A stretch of DNA of 64,000 nucleotides from Stutzerimonas kunmingensis (GCF_021432085.1 NZ_CP090366.1:248001-312000), one strand, 5' to 3'. Positions 37,379 to 47,431 are shown, numbered from the stretch's first letter. Numbers and translations are program-made. Notes: generated from the sequence alone by a model not told the origin.

Positions 37379-39307
37379 TCAGGCTCCGGACGAGCGGCAA
37401 CTCTGCCCGTAGCGGAGTTCGGCCGCGCGCCAATCGATGTCGCTGGCAGGCTGCGGTCGTGCAAAGCCGTAGCCTTGGCCATAGTCGCAATTCTGCGCCA
37501 GCAGAAACGCCGCCTGGTCTGCAGTCTCGATGCCTTCCGCCACGACTTTGAGGCCCAGATTGTGTGCCAGACCGATGACCGAGCGGGTGATGGCGGCGTC
37601 CTCGCGGTCGTCGGGCAGGCCGCGGACGAAGCCCTGGTCGATCTTTAGTTTGTGCACGTTCATGCGCTTGAGTCGCTGGAGCGACGAGTAGCCGGTGCCG
37701 AAATCGTCTATCGCCAGCTGAACGCCGAGTGCACGCAGGCGCTGCAGTAGCTCGAGGGCGGCGTCCGGGTCCTGCATCACCGCGCTTTCGGTGATCTCCA
37801 GTTCCAGATGGCGCGCCTCTAGCCCGCAGCGGGCCAGAATGGTGGCGACCTGCAGGTCGAGCTCGCCGTTGCCGAACAGGCGACTGGAGATGTTCACCGC
37901 GATGAAGCCAAGCGGGCGACCCTGGCCAAGCCACTCTCGAGCCTGATTGCAGGCCTGCTCCAGCACCCAGTGATCGATCGCGCTGATCAGCCCGGTTTCC
38001 TCGGCGACGGGAATGAAGATGCCCGGTGCGATCAGGCCTTTCTCCGGGTGTAGCCAGCGTACCAGTGCCTCGAAACCGGTGATCGTGCCCTCGCGCAAGT
38101 CGTAGATCGGCTGAAAGTGCAGGCGCAGCTGTCCTTGCTCGAGGGCCTGGCGCAATGCGGTGACCAGTTCGACGCGCTGGCGGGCCTGGCTGGTCAGTTC
38201 CTCGGAATAGAACGCATAGGTTGAGCGGCCGCTGTTCTTGGCCTTGAACAGCGCCGAGTCGGCGTTGCGCATCAGCTGTTCGACGTTCTGCACGTCGGTC
38301 GGATAGGGGTACAGCACGATGCCGATGCTGGCGCTGCTGAACAGCTCCTGTCCGGCGATATGGAAGGGTTCGTTCAGTCGATCGAGAATGCGCAACGCCT
38401 GCGAGGTGGCCTTCTCCGCGCCGTAGCCTTCACAGAGCAGGGCGAACTCGTCACCGCCGAGTCGGCCAAGCGTCATGCCTTCTTCCAGGTACTCGCCCAG
38501 TCGCGTGCTGACAGCCTGCAACAGCGCGTCGCCCAGGCTGTGGCCAAGGCTTTCATTGATGTCCTTGAAGTGATCGAGGTCGATCAGAAGTAATGCACCG
38601 CTGCGTTTGTTGGCCCTGGCGCGCTCGAGATCCTGCTTGGCGCGTTCGGTGAACAGCAGCCGATTCGGCAGCTTGAGCAACGGATCGTAATGAGCGAGCT
38701 GGTCGAGCTCTTCGCGCGAGCGCTTGAGCGCCGAGAGATCGGAGAACACCGCCACGTAATGGCTGAGCTGGCCCTGGTTGTCATGGATGCAGCGCAGGTT
38801 CTGCCATTGCGGGTACACCTCGCCATTCTTGCGTCGGTTCCAGATCTCGCCGCTCCACTCGCCATGCTCTCTCAGCGCCAGCCACATCTGGTTGTAGAAG
38901 GCTGCGTCGTGCTTGCCAGACGCGAAGAGTCTAGGGGTCTGTCCAAGGACTTCCTCGGTGCTGTATCCGGTGATGCGGCTGAACGCCGGATTGACGTGCA
39001 CGATGTGTTGGCTTGGATCAGTGACCAGCACGCCTTCCTGAGTGCTGTCGAAGACTGCGGCGGCCTGCTTCAGGCTGGTTTCCTGGACGTGCTGGGCGCG
39101 CTGCTGTTCGTCGAAGCGGCGAAAGTGCTGGCGGCCGAGCAGGAATATCAGCACGGTAGTAAGCCCCACGAACAGCGCTCCCTTGCCCGTTTGCCAGGTT
39201 TGGCTATCGCCTGCAGCGAGGTAGCCGACCAGCATGTCGCCGAGGAGAATCCACAGCATGGCCAGGCAGAAATAGCCCAGACTTAGCCGGACGAGGTAGG
39301 TGTTCAT
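37379..39307 (-). CDS. Membrane PAS-GGDEF-EAL cyclic-di-GMP protein
   Basis: 642-residue protein. Two helices near the N-terminus (about 7-26 and 40-58) anchor it; a PAS domain follows (about 75-195, AVFDSTQEGVLVTDPSQHIVHVNPAFSRITGYS). The diguanylate cyclase motif is intact (LGRLGGDEFALL, about 280-290) and so is the phosphodiesterase motif (GFEALVRWLHPEKGLI near 411, DDFGTGYSSLQRLKRM, KIDQGFV). It can therefore make or degrade c-di-GMP; which activity prevails cannot be read from sequence. It lies upstream of the hybrid kinase in the same direction with a 178-base gap. Start MNTYLV at 39307. Confidence 0.94.
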   Translation of the reverse strand: MNTYLVRLSLGYFCLAMLWILLGDMLVGYLAAGDSQTWQTGKGALFVGLTTVLIFLLGRQHFRRFDEQQRAQHVQETSLKQAAAVFDSTQEGVLVTDPSQHIVHVNPAFSRITGYSTEEVLGQTPRLFASGKHDAAFYNQMWLALREHGEWSGEIWNRRKNGEVYPQWQNLRCIHDNQGQLSHYVAVFSDLSALKRSREELDQLAHYDPLLKLPNRLLFTERAKQDLERARANKRSGALLLIDLDHFKDINESLGHSLGDALLQAVSTRLGEYLEEGMTLGRLGGDEFALLCEGYGAEKATSQALRILDRLNEPFHIAGQELFSSASIGIVLYPYPTDVQNVEQLMRNADSALFKAKNSGRSTYAFYSEELTSQARQRVELVTALRQALEQGQLRLHFQPIYDLREGTITGFEALVRWLHPEKGLIAPGIFIPVAEETGLISAIDHWVLEQACNQAREWLGQGRPLGFIAVNISSRLFGNGELDLQVATILARCGLEARHLELEITESAVMQDPDAALELLQRLRALGVQLAIDDFGTGYSSLQRLKRMNVHKLKIDQGFVRGLPDDREDAAITRSVIGLAHNLGLKVVAEGIETADQAAFLLAQNCDYGQGYGFARPQPASDIDWRAAELRYGQSCRSSGA

Positions 39308-39431
39308 GGTTGCTCTCGGGTCCGATCCAGATACTGCATAGTCAAACCCCATCGCACTGGCTGAGCGGGAGGCACGTCATCTCGCACCGGAGGTGCTGCA
39401 TCCTGCTGCGCCGGTTGTTCTGCATGCTGGT

Positions 39432-40160
39432 TCAGAGCCAGCCCGGCCACCAGTCCGGGTGGTCCGGTTTGATCCGCTGCAGGTAGTGGCTGCCACCCAG
39501 CTGGCGCATCTGTTGCCGAATCCAGGCGGCGCGATTGTTCACGTGGCTGCCCGGTTTGCCAGCGCTCCACTCTCGCGGGTTGGGCAGCACTGCGGCGAGG
39601 AGGCTGGCCTGGCGGGTCGACAGGTACGGTGCACCGGTGCCGAAGTGATGCTGGGCCGCCGCCTGCGCACCGAAGACGCCATCGCCCCACTCGACGCTAT
39701 TGAGATAAACCTCAAGGATGCGCTGCTTGGGCCATAAAAGCTCGATCAGCGCAGTGAACCAGGCCTCCAGTCCTTTGCGCGGCCAGCTGCGGCCGGACCA
39801 GAGAAACAGATTCTTCGCCACCTGCTGACTCAGCGTGCTGGCACCGCGCAATGAGCCACCGCGCTCATTGTGGCTGAGCGCCGCACGGATTGCTGCGACA
39901 TCGAAGCCCCAGTGGTCGGCGAACTTCTGATCCTCGGCGGCGATCACCGCCATCTTCAGATCGTCCGGCAGCACTTTCCAAGGCCGCCAGTCGCGGGTCA
40001 GGTCGATAGTTTCGCCTGTGCGCCATGACTCGATCTTGCGCTCGATCATCAAAGCGGTGAACGGAGGTGGCACCCAGCGAAACAGCAGTACCAGCAGCGC
40101 CGAGAGGCCGATCAGCCAGAGCAGCAGTTTGGAGAGGCGCAGCAGCAGGTTTCGCAACAT
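39432..40160 (-). CDS. mtgA: Monofunctional biosynthetic peptidoglycan transglycosylase
   Basis: 242-residue glycosyltransferase family 51 enzyme that polymerises lipid II into glycan strands. One membrane helix (LLRLSKLLLWLIGLSALLVLLF, about 6-27) anchors it, and the catalytic domain shows AAEDQKFADHWGFD with the active Glu near 75, RGASTLSQQVAKNLFLW and KQRILEVYLNSVEWGDGVFG. No transpeptidase domain is attached, as expected for MtgA. Divergent from the DUF423 gene. Confidence 0.96.
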   Translation of the reverse strand: MLRNLLLRLSKLLLWLIGLSALLVLLFRWVPPPFTALMIERKIESWRTGETIDLTRDWRPWKVLPDDLKMAVIAAEDQKFADHWGFDVAAIRAALSHNERGGSLRGASTLSQQVAKNLFLWSGRSWPRKGLEAWFTALIELLWPKQRILEVYLNSVEWGDGVFGAQAAAQHHFGTGAPYLSTRQASLLAAVLPNPREWSAGKPGSHVNNRAAWIRQQMRQLGGSHYLQRIKPDHPDWWPGWL

Positions 40161-40222
40161 GGCACTTGGTCGTGGGCGAAAAGAGCGGGCATTATAGCGG
40201 CCGCTAAGGCCATCGACCGGAA

Positions 40223-40603
40223 ATGGCAATGATTCGTGCTTATATCGTCCTTGCCGCGCTGTTCGGATTGACCGGCGTTGCGCTCGGCGCCTTCGCTTCC
40301 CATGCCCTCAAGAGCCAGTTGAGCGCTGCCTATCTCGCGGTGTTTCAGACAGGCGTGCAGTACCAGATGCTTCATGCGCTGGCGCTGCTCGGCGTCGCGC
40401 TTCTTTCGCTGCATCGGCCCAGCCGCCTGCTAGCTTTAGCAGGCGGCCTGTTCGTCGTCGGTATCCTGTTGTTCTCCGGCAGTCTCTATCTGCTCACCCT
40501 CAGTGGAATCGGCAAACTGGGCATGATCACGCCGCTCGGGGGGACGTCCTTTCTCGTGGGTTGGCTCTGCCTGGCGCTGGCCGGCTGGCGCATACGCAGC
40601 TGA
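40223..40603 (+). CDS. DUF423 (YgdD-like) small membrane protein
   Basis: 126-residue inner-membrane protein with four hydrophobic helices. The N-terminal LAALFGLTGVALGAFASHAL followed by FQTGVQYQMLHALALLGVALL are the family's conserved blocks. Function is unknown. The ATG at 40223 (MAMIRA) and one at 40229 are both possible. Confidence 0.88.
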   Translation: MAMIRAYIVLAALFGLTGVALGAFASHALKSQLSAAYLAVFQTGVQYQMLHALALLGVALLSLHRPSRLLALAGGLFVVGILLFSGSLYLLTLSGIGKLGMITPLGGTSFLVGWLCLALAGWRIRS

Positions 40604-40630
40604 GCGGGACGAACGGCCGCGGGCTTCGCG

Positions 40631-40659
40631 TTGGTGGCGTGGGTGATTCGGGCTAGAAT
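40631..40659 (+). promoter_or_regulatory. Sigma-70-type promoter candidate for thiS-thiG
   Basis: TTGGTG at 40631-40636 and TAGAAT at 40654-40659 are separated by 17 bases, ending 32 bases before the thiS ATG. No TPP riboswitch-like structure is visible in the short leader. Confidence 0.55.
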
Positions 40660-40691
40660 GCCGTCCCCTTTTCGCAATGGCGGCGAACAGC

Positions 40692-40892
40692 ATGCAGATC
40701 CAGTTGAATGGCGAACCCTATGAGCTGCCAGCCGGCGAGTCGGTGGCCGACCTGCTGGTGCGTCTGGACCTGACCGGGCGCCGTCTGGCCGTCGAGCTCA
40801 ACCGGGACATCGTGCCGCGCAGCGCGCACGCGACCACCGAACTCAGCGAAGGCGATCACGTCGAGGTGGTGCACGCCATCGGTGGCGGCTAG
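40692..40892 (+). CDS. thiS: Sulfur carrier protein ThiS
   Basis: 66-residue ubiquitin-fold sulfur carrier for the thiazole ring of thiamine. It starts [15 protein letters not shown] and ends in the required Gly-Gly tail (VVHAIGGG), which is adenylated and turned into a thiocarboxylate. The frame also has an ATG at 40677, but 66 residues is the normal size. It precedes thiG by 74 bases. Confidence 0.96.
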   Translation: MQIQLNGEPYELPAGESVADLLVRLDLTGRRLAVELNRDIVPRSAHATTELSEGDHVEVVHAIGGG

Positions 40893-40966
40893 CCGGTCGC
40901 GCTCATCCGAATTGCGCCGCCCTGCGGCGCCCAGTCCGCTGCAACACGTCCGAACGAGGAATTCCC

Positions 40967-41761
40967 ATGCGCCCAGTTCCGCACGACAAGCCCTTCACTC
41001 TGGCCGGTCGCACCTATCAATCGCGCCTGCTGGTCGGCACCGGCAAGTACAAGGACCTTGAGGAAACGCGTGCTGCCATTGAGGCCTCGGGTGCCGAGAT
41101 CGTCACCGTCGCGGTGCGCCGCACCAATATTGGCCAGAATCCGGGCGAGCCGAATCTGCTCGACGTGATCAGCCCCGAGCGCTACACCATCCTGCCGAAC
41201 ACCGCCGGCTGTTTCACCGCCGAGGACGCGGTGCGTACCTGCCGCCTGGCCCGTGAACTCCTCGACGGCCACAAGCTGGTCAAGCTGGAAGTGCTGGCCG
41301 ATCAGAAGACGCTGTTTCCCAATGTGATCGAGACCCTCAAGGCCGCCGAAGTACTGATCCGGGACGGCTTCGACGTCATGGTCTATACCAGCGACGACCC
41401 GATCATCGCTCGCCAGCTGGCCGAGATGGGCTGCATCGCGGTGATGCCGCTGGCCGGCCTGATCGGCACTGGTCTGGGCATCTGCAATCCCTACAACCTG
41501 CGCATCATCCTCGAGGAAGCCACCGTGCCCGTGCTGGTGGATGCCGGTGTCGGAACCGCTTCGGACGCCACTATCGCCATGGAGCTGGGCTGCGAAGCGG
41601 TGCTGATGAACAGCGCCATCGCCCATGCGCAGAATCCCGTGCTGATGGCCGAGGCCATGAAGTACGCCATCGAGGCCGGCCGCCTGGCCTATCTCGCCGG
41701 CCGCATGCCGAAGAAGCTCTACGCCAGCGCCTCGTCGCCGCTGGACGGGCTGATTCGCTGA
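40967..41761 (+). CDS. thiG: Thiazole synthase
   Basis: 264-residue TIM-barrel enzyme that combines deoxyxylulose phosphate, ThiS-thiocarboxylate sulfur and a glycine imine into the thiazole phosphate of thiamine. The Schiff-base Lys region [15 protein letters not shown] (about 105-119) and the phosphate-binding [20 protein letters not shown] near 189 are intact. The gene is closed by a terminator, with trmB after it. Confidence 0.97.
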   Translation: MRPVPHDKPFTLAGRTYQSRLLVGTGKYKDLEETRAAIEASGAEIVTVAVRRTNIGQNPGEPNLLDVISPERYTILPNTAGCFTAEDAVRTCRLARELLDGHKLVKLEVLADQKTLFPNVIETLKAAEVLIRDGFDVMVYTSDDPIIARQLAEMGCIAVMPLAGLIGTGLGICNPYNLRIILEEATVPVLVDAGVGTASDATIAMELGCEAVLMNSAIAHAQNPVLMAEAMKYAIEAGRLAYLAGRMPKKLYASASSPLDGLIR

Positions 41762-41772
41762 ACCGATTCGTG

Positions 41773-41808
41773 GCCGGCCCCGACCTTGTGTCAGGGGCCG
41801 GCTTTTTT
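41773..41808 (+). terminator. Intrinsic terminator after thiG
   Basis: A 9-bp perfect GC-rich stem (41773-41781 with 41794-41802), a 12-base loop, and six T at 41803-41808, starting 12 bases after the thiG stop codon. Confidence 0.93.
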
Positions 41809-41826
41809 ATTTCTCGCAGGTAGACC

Positions 41827-42543
41827 ATGACAGAGCAGAACCCCGCGGCCGAAGCGCAGCAAACCGAGCACCGCCGTACCATCAAGAGTTTCGTGATGCG
41901 TGCCGGGCGCATGACCGAAGGCCAGCAGCGTGGCCTGGAGCAAGGCTGGCCGAAGTTCGGCCTGGAGATCGAGAACGGTCTGCGCGATTTCGACGAGGTG
42001 TTCGGCCGTAGCGCGCCGCGCACCTTCGAGATCGGCTTCGGCATGGGCCATTCCACCCTGGAAATGGCCGCCGCGGCGCCGGATCAGGACTTCATTGGCG
42101 TGGAAGTGCATAAACCTGGTGTCGGCGCGTTGCTGAGCGGACTTGTGTCACAGAAATTGAACAACGTCAGGGTCTACAGTTGCGACGCCTTGGAGGTACT
42201 GCGCGATTGCGTGGCCGATGCCAGCCTGGACCGCGTATTGCTGTTCTTTCCGGACCCCTGGCACAAGAGCCGTCATCACAAGCGACGTATCGTGCAGCCG
42301 GCTTTCGCCGAGCTGGTGCGCAGCAAGCTGAAGATCGGCGGCGTACTGCATATGGCTACCGACTGGGAGCCCTATGCCGAATACATGCTCGAGGTAATGA
42401 ACGTCGCCCCGGGCTTCCGCAATCTGGCCGAGGATGGACGTTGCGTGCCACGGCCTGCGGAGCGACCGATCACCAAGTTCGAGCGCCGTGGTGAACGGCT
42501 CGGTCATGGCGTCTGGGACCTGAAATTCCAGCGCATCGACTGA
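41827..42543 (+). CDS. trmB: tRNA (guanine-46-N7) methyltransferase
   Basis: 238-residue SAM enzyme that makes m7G46 in tRNA. Motif I is [15 protein letters not shown] (about 63-77) with VEVHKPGVG after it. The family signature [16 protein letters not shown] lies near 140-155, and [17 protein letters not shown] is the C-terminal block. Length is normal. Only 19 bases separate it from the thiG terminator, so it may depend on read-through or its own undetected promoter. Confidence 0.96.
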   Translation: MTEQNPAAEAQQTEHRRTIKSFVMRAGRMTEGQQRGLEQGWPKFGLEIENGLRDFDEVFGRSAPRTFEIGFGMGHSTLEMAAAAPDQDFIGVEVHKPGVGALLSGLVSQKLNNVRVYSCDALEVLRDCVADASLDRVLLFFPDPWHKSRHHKRRIVQPAFAELVRSKLKIGGVLHMATDWEPYAEYMLEVMNVAPGFRNLAEDGRCVPRPAERPITKFERRGERLGHGVWDLKFQRID

Positions 42544-42766
42544 GCGCGGTCAGTAAAAGAGAAACGCCCGCGACCTAGTCCCGGCTGCCCTATCAGCGGC
42601 GCCAGGCAGCCAGGTCGCTTGCCACACCCAGATCGAGAGCCGCAGCAGCGGCCAGGGAAGAGTGCTGCCAGGACGGCATGCCTGCCCACACCATATAACA
42701 ATGCAACGCCGATAGCCGGGCTCGCCACGCGGTGCCCAGCATCGTGCGCAATTGGGGGAGTAGACG

Positions 42767-44104
42767 ATGTACGGAAAGATCGGAATTCTGCTGTTGGCAG
42801 CCTGTACCGCGTTACCGGCACAGGCGAAGGTAGACAGCACGCAGGCCGCGCGACTGGGGCAGGACCTGACTCCGCTGGGAGCGGAGCGCGGCGGCAATCC
42901 CGCGGGGACGATCCCGCCCTGGGCCGGGGGCGTTGCAGCACCCGCCGGCTACCAGCCCGGGATGCACCATCCCGACCCGTATGCGGCCGATACAGTGCTC
43001 TATCGCGTCGATCACACCAATATCAACGAGTACAGCGGCCAGCTTTCCGGCGGTATGAAGGCGCTGCTGGAGCGTTATCCCGACTACCACCTGCGCGTAT
43101 TTCCGACCCGCCGCAGCGCCTCGGTGCCGCAGCGGATCTATGATGCCACTCGCTACAACGCCGTCAGCGCCGAGCTCATCGCCAACGGCAACGGTATCCA
43201 GGGCGCGGCAGCCGGCATTCCCTTCCCGATCCCGCAGAGCGGCATCGAGGTGATCTGGAATCACATCCTGCATTACAAGGGTGACCAGAGCCACATGATC
43301 AATAACCAGGCAGTGGTGATCGGTGGCCGGGCCAACTACATCAAGCGCGATAGGCACATCTATTACGTCTACAACCGCGAAGGCATGACTCACGCGGACC
43401 TGGACAACACCGTGCTGTACTACAAGTACCGTGTCACCGCGCCGGCCAAGCTGTCCGGTACGGCACTGGTGGTGCAGGACCCGCTAGACCAAGTGCTGAC
43501 CACTCGCAAGGCGTGGCGCTACAGCCCGGACGATCGCCGCGTGCGCCGTCTGCCGTCGCTGGCCTATGACTCCTTGCAGCCCGACACCAGCGGCTTGGCC
43601 ACGGCCGATGTGGTCGACTCGTTCAACGGCGCGCCGGATCGCTACGAGTGGGAGCTGCTCGGCAAGCGTGAAATGCTGATGCCCTACAACAGCTATGCCG
43701 TGCATCAGAAGGGCCTCCCCTACGACAGCATCGTCCAGGCACGCACCCTGAACCCGGAACTGCTGCGCTATGAGCTGCATCGCGTGTGGGTGGTCGAGGC
43801 GACCTTGCGCAAGGGCTTCAGTCACCTCTACGACAAGCGTCGGTTCTATATCGACGAGGACAGCTGGGCGATCCTTGCCGTCGACCTGTACGACGAGAAG
43901 GGCGAGCTGATCGGCCTGCAGGAAAGCCATCCGATCAGCTATTACGACGTGCCAATGTTCAACAGCACGCTGGAAACGCTCTACCACCTCAAGGACGGCA
44001 ACTACTTCGTCGATGGGCTGGACAACAACGAGCCGATGTACGATTTCAACGTCAAGCTCGGCCCGCGTGATTTCTCGCCGCAGGCGCTGCGTCGCGGCAA
44101 CTGA
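42767..44104 (+). CDS. DUF1329 exported protein
   Basis: 445-residue protein with signal peptide MYGKIGILLLAACTALPAQA. The mature part matches the DUF1329 layout (LGQDLTPLGAERGGNPAGTIPPWAGG near the N-terminus, with WVVEATLRKGFSHLYDKRRFYIDEDSW later). The family has a LolA-like beta fold and is found in the envelope; its role is not established, though members are often near RND exporters or lipid genes. GGGGGAG lies 6 bases before the ATG. It stands alone, followed by a terminator. Confidence 0.88.
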   Translation: MYGKIGILLLAACTALPAQAKVDSTQAARLGQDLTPLGAERGGNPAGTIPPWAGGVAAPAGYQPGMHHPDPYAADTVLYRVDHTNINEYSGQLSGGMKALLERYPDYHLRVFPTRRSASVPQRIYDATRYNAVSAELIANGNGIQGAAAGIPFPIPQSGIEVIWNHILHYKGDQSHMINNQAVVIGGRANYIKRDRHIYYVYNREGMTHADLDNTVLYYKYRVTAPAKLSGTALVVQDPLDQVLTTRKAWRYSPDDRRVRRLPSLAYDSLQPDTSGLATADVVDSFNGAPDRYEWELLGKREMLMPYNSYAVHQKGLPYDSIVQARTLNPELLRYELHRVWVVEATLRKGFSHLYDKRRFYIDEDSWAILAVDLYDEKGELIGLQESHPISYYDVPMFNSTLETLYHLKDGNYFVDGLDNNEPMYDFNVKLGPRDFSPQALRRGN

Positions 44105-44135
44105 CGAAGGACAGAAAAGAAACAGAAGATGCACG

Positions 44136-44160
44136 AAAGGGCGCCGCTGGCGCCCTTTTT
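44136..44160 (+). terminator. Intrinsic terminator after the DUF1329 gene
   Basis: A perfect 10-bp stem (44136-44145 with 44149-44158), a 3-base loop and T-run to 44160. Confidence 0.93.
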
Positions 44161-44360
44161 CGTACCACCAGAACTGCCGTCGCGCGCCGCTGCGGCGGTG
44201 TGAGGCTACAAGGTTGTTCCTGTTCGGTGGGGCCGAGCACGGGTAGTGACTTCGCTCAAGAGTGGGCTGGCACGGCAGTGGGATGATCGCCTGCGTAGCG
44301 CTGAAAAGGCGGCCCGACAGCCGGGCAAGCAGCCGCGCCATTCGCAAAGAAGGGAGCCGC

Positions 44361-44723
44361 GTGTTCAGACCGGGACAACTGGAGTACCACAGCCTTTCCG
44401 CTTCCGGGAAGCCGGGTTATCACCTGCAGCTCGACTACCGTGTCGAGGGCACGCCGGAGGCGCCGCAGTGGGCGTGTTTTCACCTGCGCTTCGAGGCCGG
44501 AGCAACTCTGGTGGACGAGCAGTTTCGAATGCACCGCGATGTAGCCTGCAACTTCCTGCAACGCGTCCGTCAGTGCCTGCGTCGCCACGGTGTGCCGGTG
44601 GACGCCGATATCCTCTTCGGCCTGCACGGCATCTACGACCCGCTGTTCGAGGATCTGCGCCGGCAGCTGTGCTATCGGCCGGGCGAGGCCGTCGATCTCG
44701 ATCGCTTCCTTCGCGAAGGCTGA
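44361..44723 (+). CDS. Uncharacterised protein, GTG start
   Basis: 120-residue soluble protein I do not recognise. It starts VFRPGQLEYHSLSASGKPGYHLQLDYRV and ends VDLDRFLREG, with no signal peptide or membrane helix and no clear motif. GTG at 44361 is preceded by AGGGAG with 4 bases between, better than the upstream ATGs at 44262 and 44283, which have no ribosome site. GC-rich coding bias supports a real gene. Neighbours (DUF1329 and the met/hem operon) do not suggest a function. Confidence 0.6.
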   Translation: MFRPGQLEYHSLSASGKPGYHLQLDYRVEGTPEAPQWACFHLRFEAGATLVDEQFRMHRDVACNFLQRVRQCLRRHGVPVDADILFGLHGIYDPLFEDLRRQLCYRPGEAVDLDRFLREG

Positions 44724-44857
44724 GCGGCGTTACTGGCTTGTGCGGTCAGTTGGTCAAGGCAAGTTCGGATGGACATGGCTCCGAGACAAGGCGCAGCAAC
44801 ACAGTATCGGGGGCCATGGGCGCCGAAATCGACCAACTGCCCTTACCAACCAAGCCA

Positions 44858-45181
44858 CTAGTTACGGTCGGCGATCACGCCGATGAGGAAGAAGATCAGC
44901 AGCAGCACCGGTGCCAGGCTGTAGTTGTTCAGGTGGGCCAGCCCCTGGGTCATCCACGGGGTGAGGAAGACGATCGCCAGGCCATAGCCCACCGCGCAGA
45001 CCAGTACGAAGATCAGCGTGCGGAAAAAGAAGTTCAGGCTGCTGACGGCGCCTTTTACCCAGGTATTGATTGCCGGGCCGAACAGTACGAAGAGCGTGGC
45101 CATCAGCGCCAGGGAGATATCGGACAGGTGGCTGCGGCTCCAGCGCGACAGCGTGACGATCAGGTCGAGTAGCAAATCCAT
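44858..45181 (-). CDS. DUF3392 membrane protein
   Basis: 107-residue protein with three hydrophobic helices: ISLALMATLFVLFGPAI, LIFVLVCAVGYGLAIVFL and LAPVLLLIFFLIGVIAD. It is last in the metX-metW-DUF4426-rdgB-hemW operon, 9 bases after hemW. Matches the DUF3392 family of unknown function. Confidence 0.85.
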   Translation of the reverse strand: MDLLLDLIVTLSRWSRSHLSDISLALMATLFVLFGPAINTWVKGAVSSLNFFFRTLIFVLVCAVGYGLAIVFLTPWMTQGLAHLNNYSLAPVLLLIFFLIGVIADRN

Positions 45182-45190
45182 GCGGTGTCC

Positions 45191-46396
45191 TTAAGGCAGG
45201 AAGCTCTGTAGCAGGTCGTTGAGAAACAGCTGGCCCTTCGGCGTCGCCGCCAGGCGCGCTGGGTCAGCCGAGAGCAGGCCGCGCGCTTCGGCGTCGCGCC
45301 GTGGCTTGGCGAGCACATCCAGCGGCAGTCCGGTGCGCTGAGTGAACAGCATGGCCGGTACGCCGTCGGTGAGGCGCAGCACATTCATCAGGAATTCGAA
45401 GGGCAATTCATCCGCTGCCAGCAGCTTTTCGCCTGCGCGGAAGGCCTTGGCCGGATCGAGGTAGTCCTTCGGCAGGCGGGTCTTCCAGCTGCGCAGAATG
45501 CGTCCGTCCGCGTGGCTGAGTTTGGCATGGGCGCCGGCACCGATGCCGAGGAAATCGCCGAAGGTCCAGTAGTTCAGGTTGTGCCGCGCCTGCCGCCCGG
45601 GCTGGGCGTAGGCCGAGGTCTCGTACTGGCGATAGCCGTGCTCCGCGAGCAGCGTCTGGCCGGCTTCCTGGATGTCCCAGAGGATATCGTCTTCGGGCAG
45701 CTGCGGCGGCTGGCTCCAGAACACCGTGTTTGGCTCCAAGGTCAGCTGGTACCAAGACAGGTGCGTCGGTTGCTGCGCGATGGCGATGCGCAGGTCGCTC
45801 AACGCATCCTCCAGGCTCTGGTCCGGCAGGCCGTGCATGAGGTCGAGGTTGAAATTGTCGAAGCCGGCGGCGCGAGCCATGTCGGCGGCGCGAATCGCTT
45901 CGTCGCCGTCGTGAATGCGCCCGAGCGCCTTGAGCTTGTCGGCCTGGAAGCTCTGCACGCCAATGGACAGCCGGTTGATGCCGAGCTGGCGGTAGTCGCG
46001 GAACTTGGCCTGTTCGAACGTCCCCGGATTGGCTTCCAGGGTGATCTCGATGTCCTCGGAAAAGGCGACCAGCCGTTCCAGCCCGTCGACGATCGCCGCC
46101 AGTGCCTTGGCAGAAAACAGGCTTGGCGTACCGCCGCCGAAGAAGATCGAAGTCAGGCGGCGGTCCCCGACGTGCTCAAGATCCGCGCGAAGATCGGCCA
46201 GCAGCGCGGCGACATAGGCGTCTTCGGGCAGTTCGGGGCCGGCCGCGTGGGAATTGAAGTCGCAGTACGGGCATTTGCGCACGCACCAGGGAATATGTAC
46301 GTACGCCGCCAGCGGGGGCAATTCGAAGCCTGCCGTTGTCGGCGCGCCGTGGTTGCCTTCTCTGGCGCTTAGCGGGGCTGAGTCTGCCGCTTTCAT
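45191..46396 (-). CDS. hemW: HemW-like radical SAM heme chaperone
   Basis: 401-residue relative of coproporphyrinogen oxidase HemN. The [4Fe-4S] site is [10 protein letters not shown] (C-x3-C-x2-C), with [10 protein letters not shown] and ANPGTFE after it. It lacks the extra N-terminal Cys region of HemN, so HemW, which binds and delivers heme, is the better name than oxygen-independent coproporphyrinogen oxidase. The C-terminal HemN-like domain is present. Its ATG overlaps the rdgB stop codon by 4 bp (ATGA), so I use 46396 although the frame is open to 46492. Confidence 0.92.
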   Translation of the reverse strand: MKAADSAPLSAREGNHGAPTTAGFELPPLAAYVHIPWCVRKCPYCDFNSHAAGPELPEDAYVAALLADLRADLEHVGDRRLTSIFFGGGTPSLFSAKALAAIVDGLERLVAFSEDIEITLEANPGTFEQAKFRDYRQLGINRLSIGVQSFQADKLKALGRIHDGDEAIRAADMARAAGFDNFNLDLMHGLPDQSLEDALSDLRIAIAQQPTHLSWYQLTLEPNTVFWSQPPQLPEDDILWDIQEAGQTLLAEHGYRQYETSAYAQPGRQARHNLNYWTFGDFLGIGAGAHAKLSHADGRILRSWKTRLPKDYLDPAKAFRAGEKLLAADELPFEFLMNVLRLTDGVPAMLFTQRTGLPLDVLAKPRRDAEARGLLSADPARLAATPKGQLFLNDLLQSFLP

Positions 46397-46986
46397 ATCC
46401 CCAGCCGCTGCTTGAGCAGGGCCATGGCGCGTGCACGGTGGCTGAGCTGGTTCTTCTGCGCTGCAGGCAGCTCGGCGCTGGAGCAGTCGCATTCCGGCAC
46501 CCAGAACAGCGGGTCGTAGCCGAAGCCATGCTCGCCGCGTGCTGCATGCAGGATGCGGCCGTGCCAGAGGCCTTCGCAGATGATCGGCAGTGGATCGTCG
46601 GCGTGGCGCACCAGCGCCAGGGCACAGACGAACTGCGCGCCGCGTTCGGCATCCGGAACCTCACGCAGGACGTCCAGCAGCTTGGCGTTGTTGGCGGCAT
46701 CGCCCTGGCCATCGGCGTAGCGCGCCGAGTAGATGCCCGGTGCGCCGCCGAGGGCGTCGACGGCCAGGCCGGAGTCGTCGGCGAGCGCCGGTAGACCGGA
46801 TATCCGCGCGGCGTTGCGCGCCTTGAGAATGGCGTTCTCGACGAAGGAAAGACCGGTTTCCTCCGGCTCGACGGTGCTGAACTCGGCCACCGAGCGCACG
46901 CGAACCGCGTCACCGAGCATGGCCTGGAGCTCCTTGAGTTTGCCGGCGTTGTGGCTGGCCAGTACCAGTTCGGAAAAAGGCATCAT
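46393..46986 (-). CDS. rdgB: dITP/XTP pyrophosphatase
   Basis: 197-residue house-cleaning nucleotidase that hydrolyses dITP, dXTP and ITP. The N-terminal substrate loop is [18 protein letters not shown], and the metal-binding block is [13 protein letters not shown]...[36 protein letters not shown] and SHRARAM complete the family signature. Two ATGs, at 46986 and 46983, overlap the DUF4426 stop codon. Confidence 0.96.
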   Translation of the reverse strand: MMPFSELVLASHNAGKLKELQAMLGDAVRVRSVAEFSTVEPEETGLSFVENAILKARNAARISGLPALADDSGLAVDALGGAPGIYSARYADGQGDAANNAKLLDVLREVPDAERGAQFVCALALVRHADDPLPIICEGLWHGRILHAARGEHGFGYDPLFWVPECDCSSAELPAAQKNQLSHRARAMALLKQRLGI

Positions 46987-47405
46987 CGGTCGGGGAAGAA
47001 TTCCTGGTTGAACTCGAAGCTGAACGGCTCGGCGCCGGTCGGCTGAACGGTGAGGGCGAAACGCAGGGTTTCCTGCGAGTCGAAGGGGAACTGCGCGAGG
47101 TAATAGATCGCCTCGTCACCTTCCTTGAGCTGCTTGAAGCCCAGCGGGCGATCCTGCCCGAGCAGGTTCTTCACTACGCCGCTGACCTGCGCCGCGACCG
47201 GTTTGCCGTCCTTGATCACCGAGACGTTGACTACGCCCTGGGTCTTGCTGCGCGTGAGTCCGGCGGCGGCGGCAATGTCCGGCTGCAGGAAGCCCGAATT
47301 GAAGGCGCTGTAGTGGACGTCGTATTCGCCGACGCTGTGTTTGCGCTCGGCCAGCGCCGGCAATGTGAGCAGTGCGGCCAACAGACCGATCAGGATGCGT
47401 TTCAT
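46983..47405 (-). CDS. DUF4426 exported protein
   Basis: 140-residue protein with signal peptide [19 protein letters not shown] and a beta-rich mature domain ([26 protein letters not shown]...). It belongs to DUF4426; no function is established. It lies between metW (26 bases) and rdgB (overlap), so it is expressed with them. Confidence 0.85.
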   Translation of the reverse strand: MKRILIGLLAALLTLPALAERKHSVGEYDVHYSAFNSGFLQPDIAAAAGLTRSKTQGVVNVSVIKDGKPVAAQVSGVVKNLLGQDRPLGFKQLKEGDEAIYYLAQFPFDSQETLRFALTVQPTGAEPFSFEFNQEFFPDR

Positions 47406-47431
47406 GTGCTTACCTCCAGCGTTGAAGCCGC

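Noticed and set aside
44748..44841. 9-bp inverted copies of CAGTTGGTC flanking the gap before DUF3392
   Set aside because: They are far apart (over 75 bases), short, and have no neighbouring mobile gene or target duplication.
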